Source: Bacteroidales bacterium
GTDB lineage: Bacteria > Bacteroidota > Bacteroidia > Bacteroidales > UBA12077
Reading direction: 5' to 3'
DNA: 64,000 bases
Assembly: GCA_016342685.1 (NCBI GenBank)
Contig: JAEINU010000002.1
Span: 47,085-111,084 of the forward strand
The position numbers were made by a program, and so were the translations under genes. Positions 43,956-52,922 of this stretch are shown here, piece after piece; the stretch's first letter is position 1, and the number at the start of each line of letters is the position of its first letter. The notes beneath the pieces were generated by a model. That model had not been told where the DNA came from. It searched no databases and saw only the letters and a list, made by a program, of their open reading frames with translations.

Positions 43956-45851
43956 ATGTTAAAAGCAAAACTTCTATTTTTCTCACTTACTATTTTAGCA
44001 AACTTTTGCGTGGCACAAAAAGACACCCAGAAAGCTCTTGAAATGGGTAAGAAGTATCCTAAAAGTGATGTTTATATCACGCAAAACAATATTGATTTTT
44101 ACTTAGAATACAATAAACCCGATAAAACCGTTATTGCAATTCAAAAAGAAAAAACAAGTCTAATAAGTCTAAATAGTAATGTATCTCACATATTTACAAA
44201 AAACTATCACATAAACTCTTCATACATAGAGTATGCTCGCTTCGAATCAGAGTCTAATTATAATTGTAAAATCTACAATTTAGATTATAGCTCAAATAAT
44301 ATTTTTCATCATGATGAAAAATTAAAAGTTATTGAGCTTTTTTTTAAACAACGAGGCGACTATCTGTCTTTTGTGTCCAAAAAGAGATTCCTAGATTTAA
44401 AATACATAGAACCAATATACCTAGCAAATCTTAGACCTACAGAAGAAAAAACTATAAAACTCTCAATTGAAAATGAACTTGAATTTGAAATATTAGAGTT
44501 AAATTTTGAGAATTTCGACATCGAGAAAAAATACGAATTCGATGAAAAGAAAAATCTTCACAAATATGAATTTAAAATCAAAAACCCTCCATATATAGCA
44601 GATATTGATGATGTTCGAGGTACATCATTTCACTTACCCCATATATTGATATTACCAAAATCATATAAGTCAAAAAAGCATAATCAAGAATATTTTAAGG
44701 ACACAAAGGACTTATATAAATGGTATTCAAGTTTAGTTGATTCTGTTAAAGATGATGATGATCAGTTAAAACCATTTTTAAAAACTTTAATCAGTGATAA
44801 CGATACTGATATCGAAAAAATTAAGAAAATATATTATTGGGTACAACAAAACATTAGATATATAGCATTTGAAGATGGAATAGCCGGGTTTAAACCTGAG
44901 GCTGCTCATAATGTTTTTAATAAGAAATATGGAGATTGTAAAGGAGTAGCAAATCTTACAAAGCATTTGCTTAATCTGGAAGGTTTTGATGCTCGACTTA
45001 CTTGGATTGGCACTAATAGCCGAGCATATGACTATTCTATACCTTCCTTATATGTAGATAACCACATGATTTGTGCTTTGTTTTATAAGGATAAAATCTA
45101 CTATTTAGATGGTACCGAAAGATTTATGCCGTTGGGCCATAATGCTGAAAGGATACAAAATAAAGAAGCTCTTATTGAAGACGGAGAGAATTTTATTATA
45201 AAAAAAGTTCCTACACAAAAAGCCAACGAGAATGCAAGAACAAGAACAACCAATATGGTGATTGAAGGAAATACTATGCTTGGAAAATCTATTATGAATT
45301 ACGCCGGCGAATCCAGATCAAATATAAAAGCTTATTTAAATAGCATCGAGAACGATAAAAAAGCGAAAGCTTTAAGAGATTATTACGACTCGGATAATAT
45401 CGAAATAAAAAACATTAACTATAGCAAAATACAAAACTTTGATTCTTTGTTTTCTATCAACTTTGATTTTGTAAGTACTAATTCTGCCATAAGTTTTGAT
45501 GACGAACTCTATTTGAAATTTGAAAATTATCCTGATTTCAAGCATTCAGAAATCGATACTTCCTTTTTATTCGATTATGATTTACATTACAAAAAAGAGA
45601 TTCGTAGTAGAACTTCAATTGATATTCCAAGCAATTATACAGTTACATTTTTACCCGAAAGTATAAAGTATGTTAATAGTGATTTTATTTTAGAAATTAA
45701 TTTCGAGATTATTAACAATCAAATAATCTATAACAAGACTATAAATATCCCAAATGGCTTAATTCATCAAACAAATAAGGAAGAATGGAATAAAGCTTTA
45801 AAAGAACTAATCGAAGTGTATAACTCTAATATTATTTTAAAAAAATCATAA
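43956..45851 (+). CDS. Exported DUF3857/transglutaminase-like protein
   Basis: 631-residue exported protein. The ATG at 43956 is chosen over a TTG at 43947, giving the signal peptide KLLFFSLTILANFCVA. A DUF3857-like beta domain occupies roughly residues 25-240. A transglutaminase-like core follows, with Cys328 in YGDCKGVANL, His370 in VDNHMICA and Asp385 in YLDGTERF, so the papain-like triad is complete. Possible roles are peptide crosslinking or proteolysis in the envelope; the substrate is unknown. The next gene starts 1 base after its stop and is a paralogue-like partner. Confidence 0.88.
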   Translation: MLKAKLLFFSLTILANFCVAQKDTQKALEMGKKYPKSDVYITQNNIDFYLEYNKPDKTVIAIQKEKTSLISLNSNVSHIFTKNYHINSSYIEYARFESESNYNCKIYNLDYSSNNIFHHDEKLKVIELFFKQRGDYLSFVSKKRFLDLKYIEPIYLANLRPTEEKTIKLSIENELEFEILELNFENFDIEKKYEFDEKKNLHKYEFKIKNPPYIADIDDVRGTSFHLPHILILPKSYKSKKHNQEYFKDTKDLYKWYSSLVDSVKDDDDQLKPFLKTLISDNDTDIEKIKKIYYWVQQNIRYIAFEDGIAGFKPEAAHNVFNKKYGDCKGVANLTKHLLNLEGFDARLTWIGTNSRAYDYSIPSLYVDNHMICALFYKDKIYYLDGTERFMPLGHNAERIQNKEALIEDGENFIIKKVPTQKANENARTRTTNMVIEGNTMLGKSIMNYAGESRSNIKAYLNSIENDKKAKALRDYYDSDNIEIKNINYSKIQNFDSLFSINFDFVSTNSAISFDDELYLKFENYPDFKHSEIDTSFLFDYDLHYKKEIRSRTSIDIPSNYTVTFLPESIKYVNSDFILEINFEIINNQIIYNKTINIPNGLIHQTNKEEWNKALKELIEVYNSNIILKKS

Positions 45852-45852
45852 C

Positions 45853-48009
45853 ATGAAAACATTATTTAAAAAATTTCTAACAATCATAATTCTAAGTTCG
45901 ATTCCAAGCTTACTTTTTTCTCAAATGTGGGATTACGAGCAAAAAGATATCGAAAAGATTGTATGGAATGATGATTCCTATGTTGATTTAGAAATTTTGA
46001 AACCTGAATGGAAAGAAAAATCAGCTGTAATTCTTGATTATGAGCTCATTCACGAACTTAAGGAAACTAGCCCAACTGGTATTGGACATTCAAAATTAAA
46101 ACACTATAAGGTAGTTCTTTTGGATCAAGTTGCAGTTGATAATTTTTCGGAGTTCTACTTTTCAAAAGAACGTACCGGGATATACAAAATGTATTATAAG
46201 AATTTTGTGGGCTTCAGAATTATTAAACCGAATGGTAAAATTGAGATCATTGATACCGAAAAGGAAATGATTGTAGAGAAAGACAATTATGAAGTAAAAC
46301 AAAAAATTGCTATTCCAAACTTACAAATAGGCGATGTACTTGATTATTATTTATTTAATTATGCATATGATTATCAGAATCAAATAAAACAATGGGAAAA
46401 AAGTCACGGTGATTACTTGTTTATATTTGATCGATTTTTAGTTCCTGATAAATATCCTATTTCAAAAATAAAATACGAAATTATAACCGACAAGCACTGG
46501 AAACTTTCAATAAAACCCATTAATGATTGTCCATTTAGAGAATTTAAAGAGGGCGAAGGTGAATATCATTTTATTTCAGAATCTGAAAATGTAGAAGCTC
46601 TTGGCGATCTTGAATGGGATTTCTATTACAAAACAAGACCTTGGTTAAAAGTTTATGCTGATTGGGAACCCAGACATATTAGCAAACAAGAAAAAGAAGG
46701 AGCTAAAACGTTTTCGAGAAGAGAAATCGACGAGAAAGTTCTTAAGGATTACATGAAAAAATATTATGATGCTGATGTATCTTCTCTTTTTGGAAGTTTT
46801 CAAAAATACTTAAAGAAAAATAATCTCACAAACCTCAGTAAGGAAAGAAAAGTAGAAGAATATTTCTATTTTCTACGTCATCATTTTGTGAATATGCATT
46901 TAATGTATGATAAATATAACAATGCAAAAGAAAGAGAGATTTCGCATTTTAGTTTCTGCCAACATTTCATTTTTGCTCTAAAGAAAATGGATATTAAATA
47001 CGACTACTTGCTAACAACACCTCGAATTCTTGGTGATATTTCTGATATATTAAGTATGGGTGAAGTCGTTCCTATTCTAAAAATAAATTTTAAAACACCA
47101 AGCTTTATTTATTTCGACGGAAAGTTTTCTCGATACGATATTCTTCCTAAAGCAATTGAAGGTGTGAATTGTATACGTGTTAAAAAATCACCTGACAAAA
47201 GAGATTTTATTCTATCTGATTATAAGATCCCTACTTCGAATCCTGAAAAAAATGCTTTTAAAGCAAATATTGATGTAAAATTTTCTGATAATATATTAAC
47301 CATGAATGGTAAATTGTCGGTTAAAGGACAAGCATTACCAAGTTATCAGAATTATTTTGTTTCGGTTTTTGATTTTGTTATCGAAGAAAATATTAAATAT
47401 AATACCAAACGTTGGGGCGATCCTTCTGAGTTAAAGAATGGAAAAATGAAAGACAAGATTCTTCAGATGGATCAAGACCAAAAAGATGAATTTAAAGAAG
47501 ACTTTAAAGAATACTTAACTGTAAGATTGGGTGTTAAGGAATTAGAATTAAACGAAGTTAAAAAAATAGAACTAGGAATGACCGCAAAGGATGAATCTTT
47601 TTCTGCTGAATATAACTGCACAACAGAAGAACTTATTAATAAGGTAGGCAACAACTACATTATTAAAATTGGTGAATTAACAGGCGATCATTTTCAAGTT
47701 AAGGAAGACGAGCTCAAACGAGAATATGATGTTTATATCCCATATCCAAAAATGCAATCGTACGAGATTACTCTTGCTATTCCTGAAAATTTCGAATTAA
47801 AAGGAATCGAGAATCTTACTACTAGTATTGAAAATGAATATGGCAGTTATAAATCAACAGCAACAATTCAGGACGGTCGTTTAGTATTAAAAACAAATTA
47901 CAAAATAAATGTAAATTTTGTGGAATTGGAAAACTGGCCGAAAGTTGCCGAAATTCTTAACACAGCATTCGAACTTCAAAAGAAAGAAGTTTTACTTAAA
48001 AAGTTATAA
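45853..48009 (+). CDS. Exported DUF3857-domain protein, degenerate transglutaminase core
   Basis: 718-residue protein with signal peptide (FLTIIILSSIPSLLFSQ), then a DUF3857-type region (KHYKVVLLDQVAVDNFSEFYF ... IPNLQIGDVLDYYLFNYAYD) to about 200, a helical middle and a transglutaminase-like core (about 340-430). A cysteine aligns with the nucleophile (SFCQHFIFALKKMDIKYDYL) and an Asp is kept in YFDGKFS, but the His position is absent (VVPILKIN). It is probably inactive or different in chemistry and acts with the upstream paralogue, with which it is translationally coupled. Confidence 0.85.
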   Translation: MKTLFKKFLTIIILSSIPSLLFSQMWDYEQKDIEKIVWNDDSYVDLEILKPEWKEKSAVILDYELIHELKETSPTGIGHSKLKHYKVVLLDQVAVDNFSEFYFSKERTGIYKMYYKNFVGFRIIKPNGKIEIIDTEKEMIVEKDNYEVKQKIAIPNLQIGDVLDYYLFNYAYDYQNQIKQWEKSHGDYLFIFDRFLVPDKYPISKIKYEIITDKHWKLSIKPINDCPFREFKEGEGEYHFISESENVEALGDLEWDFYYKTRPWLKVYADWEPRHISKQEKEGAKTFSRREIDEKVLKDYMKKYYDADVSSLFGSFQKYLKKNNLTNLSKERKVEEYFYFLRHHFVNMHLMYDKYNNAKEREISHFSFCQHFIFALKKMDIKYDYLLTTPRILGDISDILSMGEVVPILKINFKTPSFIYFDGKFSRYDILPKAIEGVNCIRVKKSPDKRDFILSDYKIPTSNPEKNAFKANIDVKFSDNILTMNGKLSVKGQALPSYQNYFVSVFDFVIEENIKYNTKRWGDPSELKNGKMKDKILQMDQDQKDEFKEDFKEYLTVRLGVKELELNEVKKIELGMTAKDESFSAEYNCTTEELINKVGNNYIIKIGELTGDHFQVKEDELKREYDVYIPYPKMQSYEITLAIPENFELKGIENLTTSIENEYGSYKSTATIQDGRLVLKTNYKINVNFVELENWPKVAEILNTAFELQKKEVLLKKL

Positions 48010-48032
48010 TTATCATTTATTAAAAAAAGAGA

Positions 48033-48178
48033 TGTCCCAAAAGTCCTAAAACTGTCATTCCCTTGAACTTCTCTCATGAGCGAAGCGAGTAAAAAGGAAA
48101 TCTTATACTTAACAGTAAATCTGACTATTATAAGATCCCCAATCAAGTTGGGGATGACAAAGTAAGACTTTTGGGACA
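48033..48178. repeat. Intergenic palindromic repeat at edge of biosynthetic cluster
   Basis: Perfect 13-base inverted ends TGTCCCAAAAGTC (48033-48045) and GACTTTTGGGACA (48166-48178) enclose 120 bases. Inside are nested pairs: TGTCATTCCC/GGGGATGACA and ATCCCCAA/TTGGGGAT (48135-48142, 48148-48155). No gene is inside. The structure is that of a MITE-like or REP-type dispersed repeat. It separates the DUF3857 genes from the convergent biosynthetic cluster and may also act as a terminator. Confidence 0.75.
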
Positions 48179-48187
48179 GCCCCTTTT

Positions 48188-49078
48188 TTATAACTTATAA
48201 ATTGATTTTATTTTATAATCTCCATCAATAAACCGAGCGATTTTTGTTAAATCCTTCCCTGCCCCACATTCATAAAAACAACTCGCATCTAATTCAATTA
48301 GCTTTTGCATCGTTTTATGCCAATGTATTTTTTCTGTTAAATTATGGACAAGATCAAGTTTAATATCCTCCGAACTTATACAAAGTCTCTGATTGTAGGT
48401 AGAAATAATTGGAATCTCAGCTTTATTAATATCTACACTCTGCACAAAATTCTCAAACTTCTTTGAGTAATTCATTAAATATTTGGAATGATATGGTGTA
48501 TTTACTGTAAGTTCTGAAACAGACATTGCACCTTCTTTTTGAGCTAAAATCAAAAATAATTTGATGTGTTTTTTGACTCCTGCAATTACAATTGAATGTT
48601 TATTGTTGATATTAATAATTTCAGCATCCAATTTGTTAGCACTAATTAACTGGACAATATCATCTACCGACAAGCCTATAACAGCAGCCATTCCATATTC
48701 GCCAGTTTTGGTTACTTCCTCGACTATTTTAAAGGCATTTACAATTAGATTAGCTCCATCTTCAATTGTAACAGATTTTGCTGCATATAAGGCAGCGTAA
48801 ATACCCATACTATATCCCGAAACAAAATCTGGTTTAATCGATTGAGATCTTAAGGCATCGCTTATTGCACAAGCAAACAAATAAGCTATTATTTGCGATA
48901 AAAGTTCGTCTTGCTTGTATTCTATCGAATTATACGAAAACAAAGGTAAATCAAGCTCTAAAACGCCAGAAACGTTTTTAATATATACATTTATATCAAT
49001 TCCATTTCGAACAAGAAAATCAACTTCTTTTTCGGTATAATCTGCAATAAATGCCGGAAAAATAAATGCTGTATTCAC
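48188..49078 (-). CDS. Divergent FabD-like ACP acyltransferase
   Basis: 296-residue acyltransferase domain protein of the FabD/PKS-AT fold. Nucleophile Ser90 in SGYSMGIYAALY, His197 in TPYHSKYL, and the INNKHSIVIAG strand of FabD are present. Two key features of malonyl-transferases are lost: the N-terminal GQGSQ oxyanion motif reads FIFPAFIADY, and the conserved Arg after the nucleophile (MRG in FabD) is not found (NAFKIVEEV). The GTG start at 49078 is needed to include the first strand. It is last in the left arm of the cluster, 4 bases after acpS. Confidence 0.85.
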   Translation of the reverse strand: MNTAFIFPAFIADYTEKEVDFLVRNGIDINVYIKNVSGVLELDLPLFSYNSIEYKQDELLSQIIAYLFACAISDALRSQSIKPDFVSGYSMGIYAALYAAKSVTIEDGANLIVNAFKIVEEVTKTGEYGMAAVIGLSVDDIVQLISANKLDAEIININNKHSIVIAGVKKHIKLFLILAQKEGAMSVSELTVNTPYHSKYLMNYSKKFENFVQSVDINKAEIPIISTYNQRLCISSEDIKLDLVHNLTEKIHWHKTMQKLIELDASCFYECGAGKDLTKIARFIDGDYKIKSIYKL

Positions 49079-49082
49079 AAAT

Positions 49083-49451
49083 CTAAATTATCAATAAAAC
49101 TTTTGAAATGACAAAATCAGTTTTTTCTTGAAAATCGGCTTTTACATCACTAATTTTAAAATTATCCAATATTGCTCTAGTACTTTTTGAAAAGGAAATT
49201 CTGAACTGATTTTCATTCTCAAAAATAATTTCAATATCCTTAAAACCAAAATCGGAATTATTAATCGCCTTATAAAAAGCTTCTTTAAAAGAAAAGCCTT
49301 TTAAAAAGGCTTCTTTTCCGAAGATTGAAAAATTCTCAATCTCCTTAGTCGTAAAAATATCATACATTAAATCAGATAGTCTCCCTCGTTCAAAATAGTG
49401 TTTATTGAATCTTTCTTTCTCTTCAATATCAATCCCGCAAGAGAAAACCAT
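49083..49451 (-). CDS. 4'-phosphopantetheinyl transferase (AcpS-type)
   Basis: 122-residue holo-ACP synthase-like enzyme that attaches phosphopantetheine from CoA to a carrier-protein serine. Metal-binding Asp8 in SCGIDIEE and the SFKEAFYKAI motif (Glu57) are present; canonical members have WxxKEAxxK. Length is typical. It lies between an ACP gene (7 bases upstream) and the divergent acyltransferase, so it is probably the dedicated activator of the cluster carrier proteins rather than the housekeeping AcpS. Confidence 0.9.
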   Translation of the reverse strand: MVFSCGIDIEEKERFNKHYFERGRLSDLMYDIFTTKEIENFSIFGKEAFLKGFSFKEAFYKAINNSDFGFKDIEIIFENENQFRISFSKSTRAILDNFKISDVKADFQEKTDFVISKVLLII

Positions 49452-49458
49452 TTGATTT

Positions 49459-49761
49459 CTATAAATTTAAAATATTGTTCTCATGTTCAATAATAAGTAA
49501 TTGCATATCAATTAATTCACCAACAGTCTGAACAGGATTTTTCACTGCAAACTTACCAATTATTTTTAGTTCAATATTCAGATTAAATCTCTTTTTAAAA
49601 ATCTCTATTAATTCTAAAAACATTAATGAATCACCATCTAAATCACCAATAATACTTGAATCTTCAGATATTTCATCAATTTCCATCTCACATTCTTCTG
49701 CAAAGAAATCTAAAACAACTTCTTTAACCTCTTCACGAGTCTTATCGGTAATTTGAGCCAT
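49459..49761 (-). CDS. Acyl carrier protein (cluster ACP 1)
   Basis: 100-residue carrier protein. The phosphopantetheine attachment site is Ser45 in LDGDSLMFLEL; acidic helix I (REEVKEVVLDFF) precedes it. It has a longer C-terminus than FabF-type ACPs, ending VQTVGELIDMQLLIIE. Located between the small unknown gene and the phosphopantetheinyl transferase in the left arm. Confidence 0.93.
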   Translation of the reverse strand: MAQITDKTREEVKEVVLDFFAEECEMEIDEISEDSSIIGDLDGDSLMFLELIEIFKKRFNLNIELKIIGKFAVKNPVQTVGELIDMQLLIIEHENNILNL

Positions 49762-49773
49762 TGCTTATTCTAA

Positions 49774-50151
49774 TTATTCTGTTAATAATATATTTACTTC
49801 GTCTTTGGTCAACTCCTGCCATTTAGGATTATCGAATTTTTCATCGCTAATTTCAAAATCAACCTTAAAAAACGATTCCTGATTAAACGATAGTTTCGTT
49901 TTTTTATCTGGCGTATGCTCAATGTAAATTAGCTTATTATAGTTAATCTCATTTTTGTCACAGATGTCTTTAGCTAATTTTGTATTCCATTCTGTTATAG
50001 ATGTACCTGGGTTTTCGTCGAATAGATCAGTTGCAATAACAATTGTATTATTCTCTTTCTTTACAATTTTCAAACCACAGATTGATGGAAGATCCCATAA
50101 TCCATTATAGCTATACACCTGATCTTGATAATTACTTACTGTTGCTTCCAT
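49774..50151 (-). CDS. Small protein of unknown function next to radical SAM gene
   Basis: 125-residue acidic, soluble protein without signal peptide. It starts EATVSNYQDQVYSYNGLWDL and ends in WQELTKDEVNILLTE. No motif is recognised. It starts 14 bases after the radical SAM gene stop and is 12 bases from the next ACP gene, so it is surely part of the operon. A PII-like or hotdog-like fold is possible but unsupported. Confidence 0.75.
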   Translation of the reverse strand: MEATVSNYQDQVYSYNGLWDLPSICGLKIVKKENNTIVIATDLFDENPGTSITEWNTKLAKDICDKNEINYNKLIYIEHTPDKKTKLSFNQESFFKVDFEISDEKFDNPKWQELTKDEVNILLTE

Positions 50152-50165
50152 TTTATAAATAATTA

Positions 50166-51440
50166 TTAAGCGATTTTATTATTTACAACTTTACCAAAAC
50201 TTGATTTTGATAAATCTTGTCTTCTCTTTCTAAATGTACCATCCTCTACTTCACGAGAAACAACTTGTTTAAGCAATTTAAACATTTTCTCTTCTTGAGT
50301 TTCATCTTTATAGAATGTATCCCAAGCGTATTGATACAACTCCTGTAACCTTTCGGCACTCATATGTTTTGGATTGTAAACAACCTGACCAGCGTTGTAA
50401 TTATTCCAATCTTTATCAAAAATTCGATCTTGTTTGATTAAATCGGTATAAGCTTTTGTATGAGGGAATGGTGCTAGAACGGTAAATTCAGCTAAATCCA
50501 AATCAATTTCTAGTAAGAAATCAATTAGTCTTTTAATATCATCTTCAGTCTGATTATCAAGACCCAAAAGAATTGTACCTTCTACTCCAATACCATAATC
50601 GTGATATCTTTTAACACGTTCTTTAATATAATCTGAAGTATCAAATACTGCCTGATATACATACCAAGCACCAGCTTGAGCTGCTAAATCTAAAACTTCT
50701 GGTTTATCTTCAATTGTGTGACTACACCATTTTTTCTTAAATGGAATCATTGCTTTAAACAATTCCTTTTCCCATTCAGTATCTTGGGCCAACGAATTAT
50801 CCACTAAAAACAATCTATTGTTTTCAATCGTATCCAATTCTTCAACAACCTTATCAATTGGTCGTGCCCTGAAATTCCTTCCACCTAAATAAGATACTGC
50901 ACAAGGATAGCAACTATAACGACATCCACGAGATGCATGGAATAAATCAACCATTTGCACTCCTTTATGGTAGTACAAATCTCTATTGTATAATTCTCTA
51001 CGAGCTGGACCAACAGTTTCAATTGCTGGTAAATCATTCATATGGTTATAAACTTTCTTAAGCTCACCGTTCTTAAAATCTTTAAAAACTTGTTCCATAT
51101 GTCCTTCTGCCTCACCTAAAAACACACAATCCGCATGTAACATAGTTTCTTCAGCATGTAACATGGTAGAAATACCACCAAACATTACTTTTTTACCACG
51201 TTTTCTATACTCATCGGCTATTGCCCACCCTTGCTTTATTTGAGTTGTTAAAAGCATAGATATACCAACGAAATCAACATCATCATCGTATCGTACTTCT
51301 TCTAAATTCTCATCGATAAATTCTACTTCAACGTAATCAGGAATTGTTGCAGCAAAAACCATTGCTCCATGAGGTGGCAAATTAAATGTTGTTTGCCCTT
51401 GTAGTTTTCTCCACTTAGGAAATATTAATTGAAATTTCAT
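50166..51440 (-). CDS. B12-binding-type radical SAM enzyme (left arm)
   Basis: 424-residue radical SAM protein. N-terminal Rossmann-type region with PPHGAMVFAA, VDFVGISMLLTTQIKQGW and VMFGGISTMLHAEE, resembling a B12-binding domain though the DxHxxG motif is missing. Cluster Cys173, Cys177, Cys180 in RGCRYSCYPCAVS; the radical SAM barrel follows with KKWCSHTI and YGIGVEGTILLGLDNQTE. The C-terminal region ends KMFKLLKQVVSREVEDGTF. The family includes methylases, cyclases and ring contractases such as BchE and HpnP, so it could C-methylate or cyclise the lipid. Chemistry is unknown. Confidence 0.88.
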   Translation of the reverse strand: MKFQLIFPKWRKLQGQTTFNLPPHGAMVFAATIPDYVEVEFIDENLEEVRYDDDVDFVGISMLLTTQIKQGWAIADEYRKRGKKVMFGGISTMLHAEETMLHADCVFLGEAEGHMEQVFKDFKNGELKKVYNHMNDLPAIETVGPARRELYNRDLYYHKGVQMVDLFHASRGCRYSCYPCAVSYLGGRNFRARPIDKVVEELDTIENNRLFLVDNSLAQDTEWEKELFKAMIPFKKKWCSHTIEDKPEVLDLAAQAGAWYVYQAVFDTSDYIKERVKRYHDYGIGVEGTILLGLDNQTEDDIKRLIDFLLEIDLDLAEFTVLAPFPHTKAYTDLIKQDRIFDKDWNNYNAGQVVYNPKHMSAERLQELYQYAWDTFYKDETQEEKMFKLLKQVVSREVEDGTFRKRRQDLSKSSFGKVVNNKIA

Positions 51441-51502
51441 TTTTTTGGTTTGTTTTGTTTTGTTCTAATTCAATCGTTTAAAATTATCAAAAAAAACTTC
51501 TA

Positions 51503-52588
51503 TTACAAAGCATATTTTTTCTGATTCATCCACTGTCCAAGGATCTCATTGATTTCCAGCTTATCATCCTCAGGCATTTCATATTTATTTTTTTTATATT
51601 CCTTTACTCCTAATAAAAAATCACTCATTTGTTGCTCAAATTCACTAGAAAATTGAACATTTAATTGTTTATATATCCCTTTCACATGACTTATTGGATC
51701 TTTCTCCAAATCTTCAAACTTAATTTCGCAACATCTACTTTCAGGAATAGTTTTTAAATCATCCTCAAGCTTTAGTAACATAGATTTATATAATCCTGCA
51801 GTATCTTTAACACTGGGCTTTTGCCACTTTGTATTCATTGCATTTTGCTTTCCTACAATATCCCACATTCTTATTGTTGATGGAACAACTTTATGAGGAT
51901 TACGAATTATATGAATATATCGTGCATTCGGAAAAATCTCGTTAAGCACTTTTATCCTATATGAATGAAACGGATTCTTTATTAAAATCGTTTTATTATT
52001 TAATAGAGTTAATTTTTTATAAAAGTAAACTAAAGCTTCTTTCCATTCTTTCAGTTTCTTCCCTTCAGGTAAAAATCCAGGAAATAAGTTTAAAAAATAC
52101 TCCTTCGATTTCGGAAAAATAAGTCTTTCTAAAGGTGAATAACTACTTAAACGAAATAGGGCATATTCGTCTTCTAACGGCTCATCCATACTCAACTTAA
52201 CCTGATCCATTGGTCTGGTGCCTTTTAAAGCCCGCCCCATTATAGGCTCATATGATTTTCTAGATGATAAAAAACTATCTGGAATAGAACCTTGAAATAC
52301 ATTTGTAGTTATTAAGTTCTTATCCAATGCTAATAACTGATGTAGGAATGTACTTCCTGTTCTCCAGTGTCCCACAATAATAATTGGGTTATCTGATAAA
52401 GAATGTTGTTCTATTTTTTGTTTAAATAACTTTTTTTCTTTTCGATAAAAAATTGAAGCCCAAACACCATTCTGAAGTAGAAATAAAAACCGGATAAAAT
52501 ATTTGGGATACAAAGCCATCCCATTTTTAAAAATAAGTTTAATAAACCTAGATAGTCTCATTCCTGCTATCAGGTAGGCACTTTTCAT
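51503..52588 (-). CDS. PAPS-dependent sulfotransferase family protein
   Basis: 361-residue sulfotransferase from the ATG at 52588 (a TTG two codons earlier is not needed). The 5'-phosphosulfate loop is IIIVGHWRTGSTFLHQLL at about residues 69-86 and the 3'-phosphate motif YIHIIRNPHKVVPST is downstream. An N-terminal hydrophobic region (YFIRFLFLLQNGVWASIF) may tether it to the membrane. It would transfer a sulfuryl group, probably to a hydroxyl of the cluster product. It is flanked by the second ACP gene and the radical SAM gene. Confidence 0.88.
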   Translation of the reverse strand: MKSAYLIAGMRLSRFIKLIFKNGMALYPKYFIRFLFLLQNGVWASIFYRKEKKLFKQKIEQHSLSDNPIIIVGHWRTGSTFLHQLLALDKNLITTNVFQGSIPDSFLSSRKSYEPIMGRALKGTRPMDQVKLSMDEPLEDEYALFRLSSYSPLERLIFPKSKEYFLNLFPGFLPEGKKLKEWKEALVYFYKKLTLLNNKTILIKNPFHSYRIKVLNEIFPNARYIHIIRNPHKVVPSTIRMWDIVGKQNAMNTKWQKPSVKDTAGLYKSMLLKLEDDLKTIPESRCCEIKFEDLEKDPISHVKGIYKQLNVQFSSEFEQQMSDFLLGVKEYKKNKYEMPEDDKLEINEILGQWMNQKKYAL

Positions 52589-52632
52589 AAGCAAATTCGT
52601 TCGGTGTTAATATCTTTTATTAAAAAAGCGTT

Positions 52633-52908
52633 TTATTCTGATTTACTTTCGATAAAGTCTGCAATCGAATTTACATCTTTTAATACTTCTCGAGCTAAAT
52701 TTTGATCATCAATGCGAACCTTAAAATCTCTTTGAACAGCCATTACTAATTCTATAGCATCAATTGAATCTAATCCTAAAGTGTTCTCTCCTCCAAAAAG
52801 TATTAAATCATCTGCAATATCATCAGGTGTAATATCTTCTATATTTAAAGTATCAATAATCATTTTCTTGATACTTGTTCTTAATTCTACGCCCTTTAAT
52901 TCTCCCAT
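52633..52908 (-). CDS. Acyl carrier protein (cluster ACP 2)
   Basis: 91-residue carrier protein read from the ATG at 52908, preferred over a TTG at 52917. Phosphopantetheine site Ser48 in NTLGLDSIDAIELVMAV; the helix I SIKKMIIDTLNI precedes it. A distinct subtype with GLDSIDAIELV, as in KS-associated aryl polyene/flexirubin ACPs. It is 14 bases downstream of the BtrH-type gene, which should be its partner. Confidence 0.93.
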   Translation of the reverse strand: MGELKGVELRTSIKKMIIDTLNIEDITPDDIADDLILFGGENTLGLDSIDAIELVMAVQRDFKVRIDDQNLAREVLKDVNSIADFIESKSE

Positions 52909-52922
52909 TATTTTCAATCTAA

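Noticed and set aside
48033..48178. CRISPR array or insertion sequence
   Set aside because: Nested inverted pairs occur once with no spaced direct repeats and no transposase gene.
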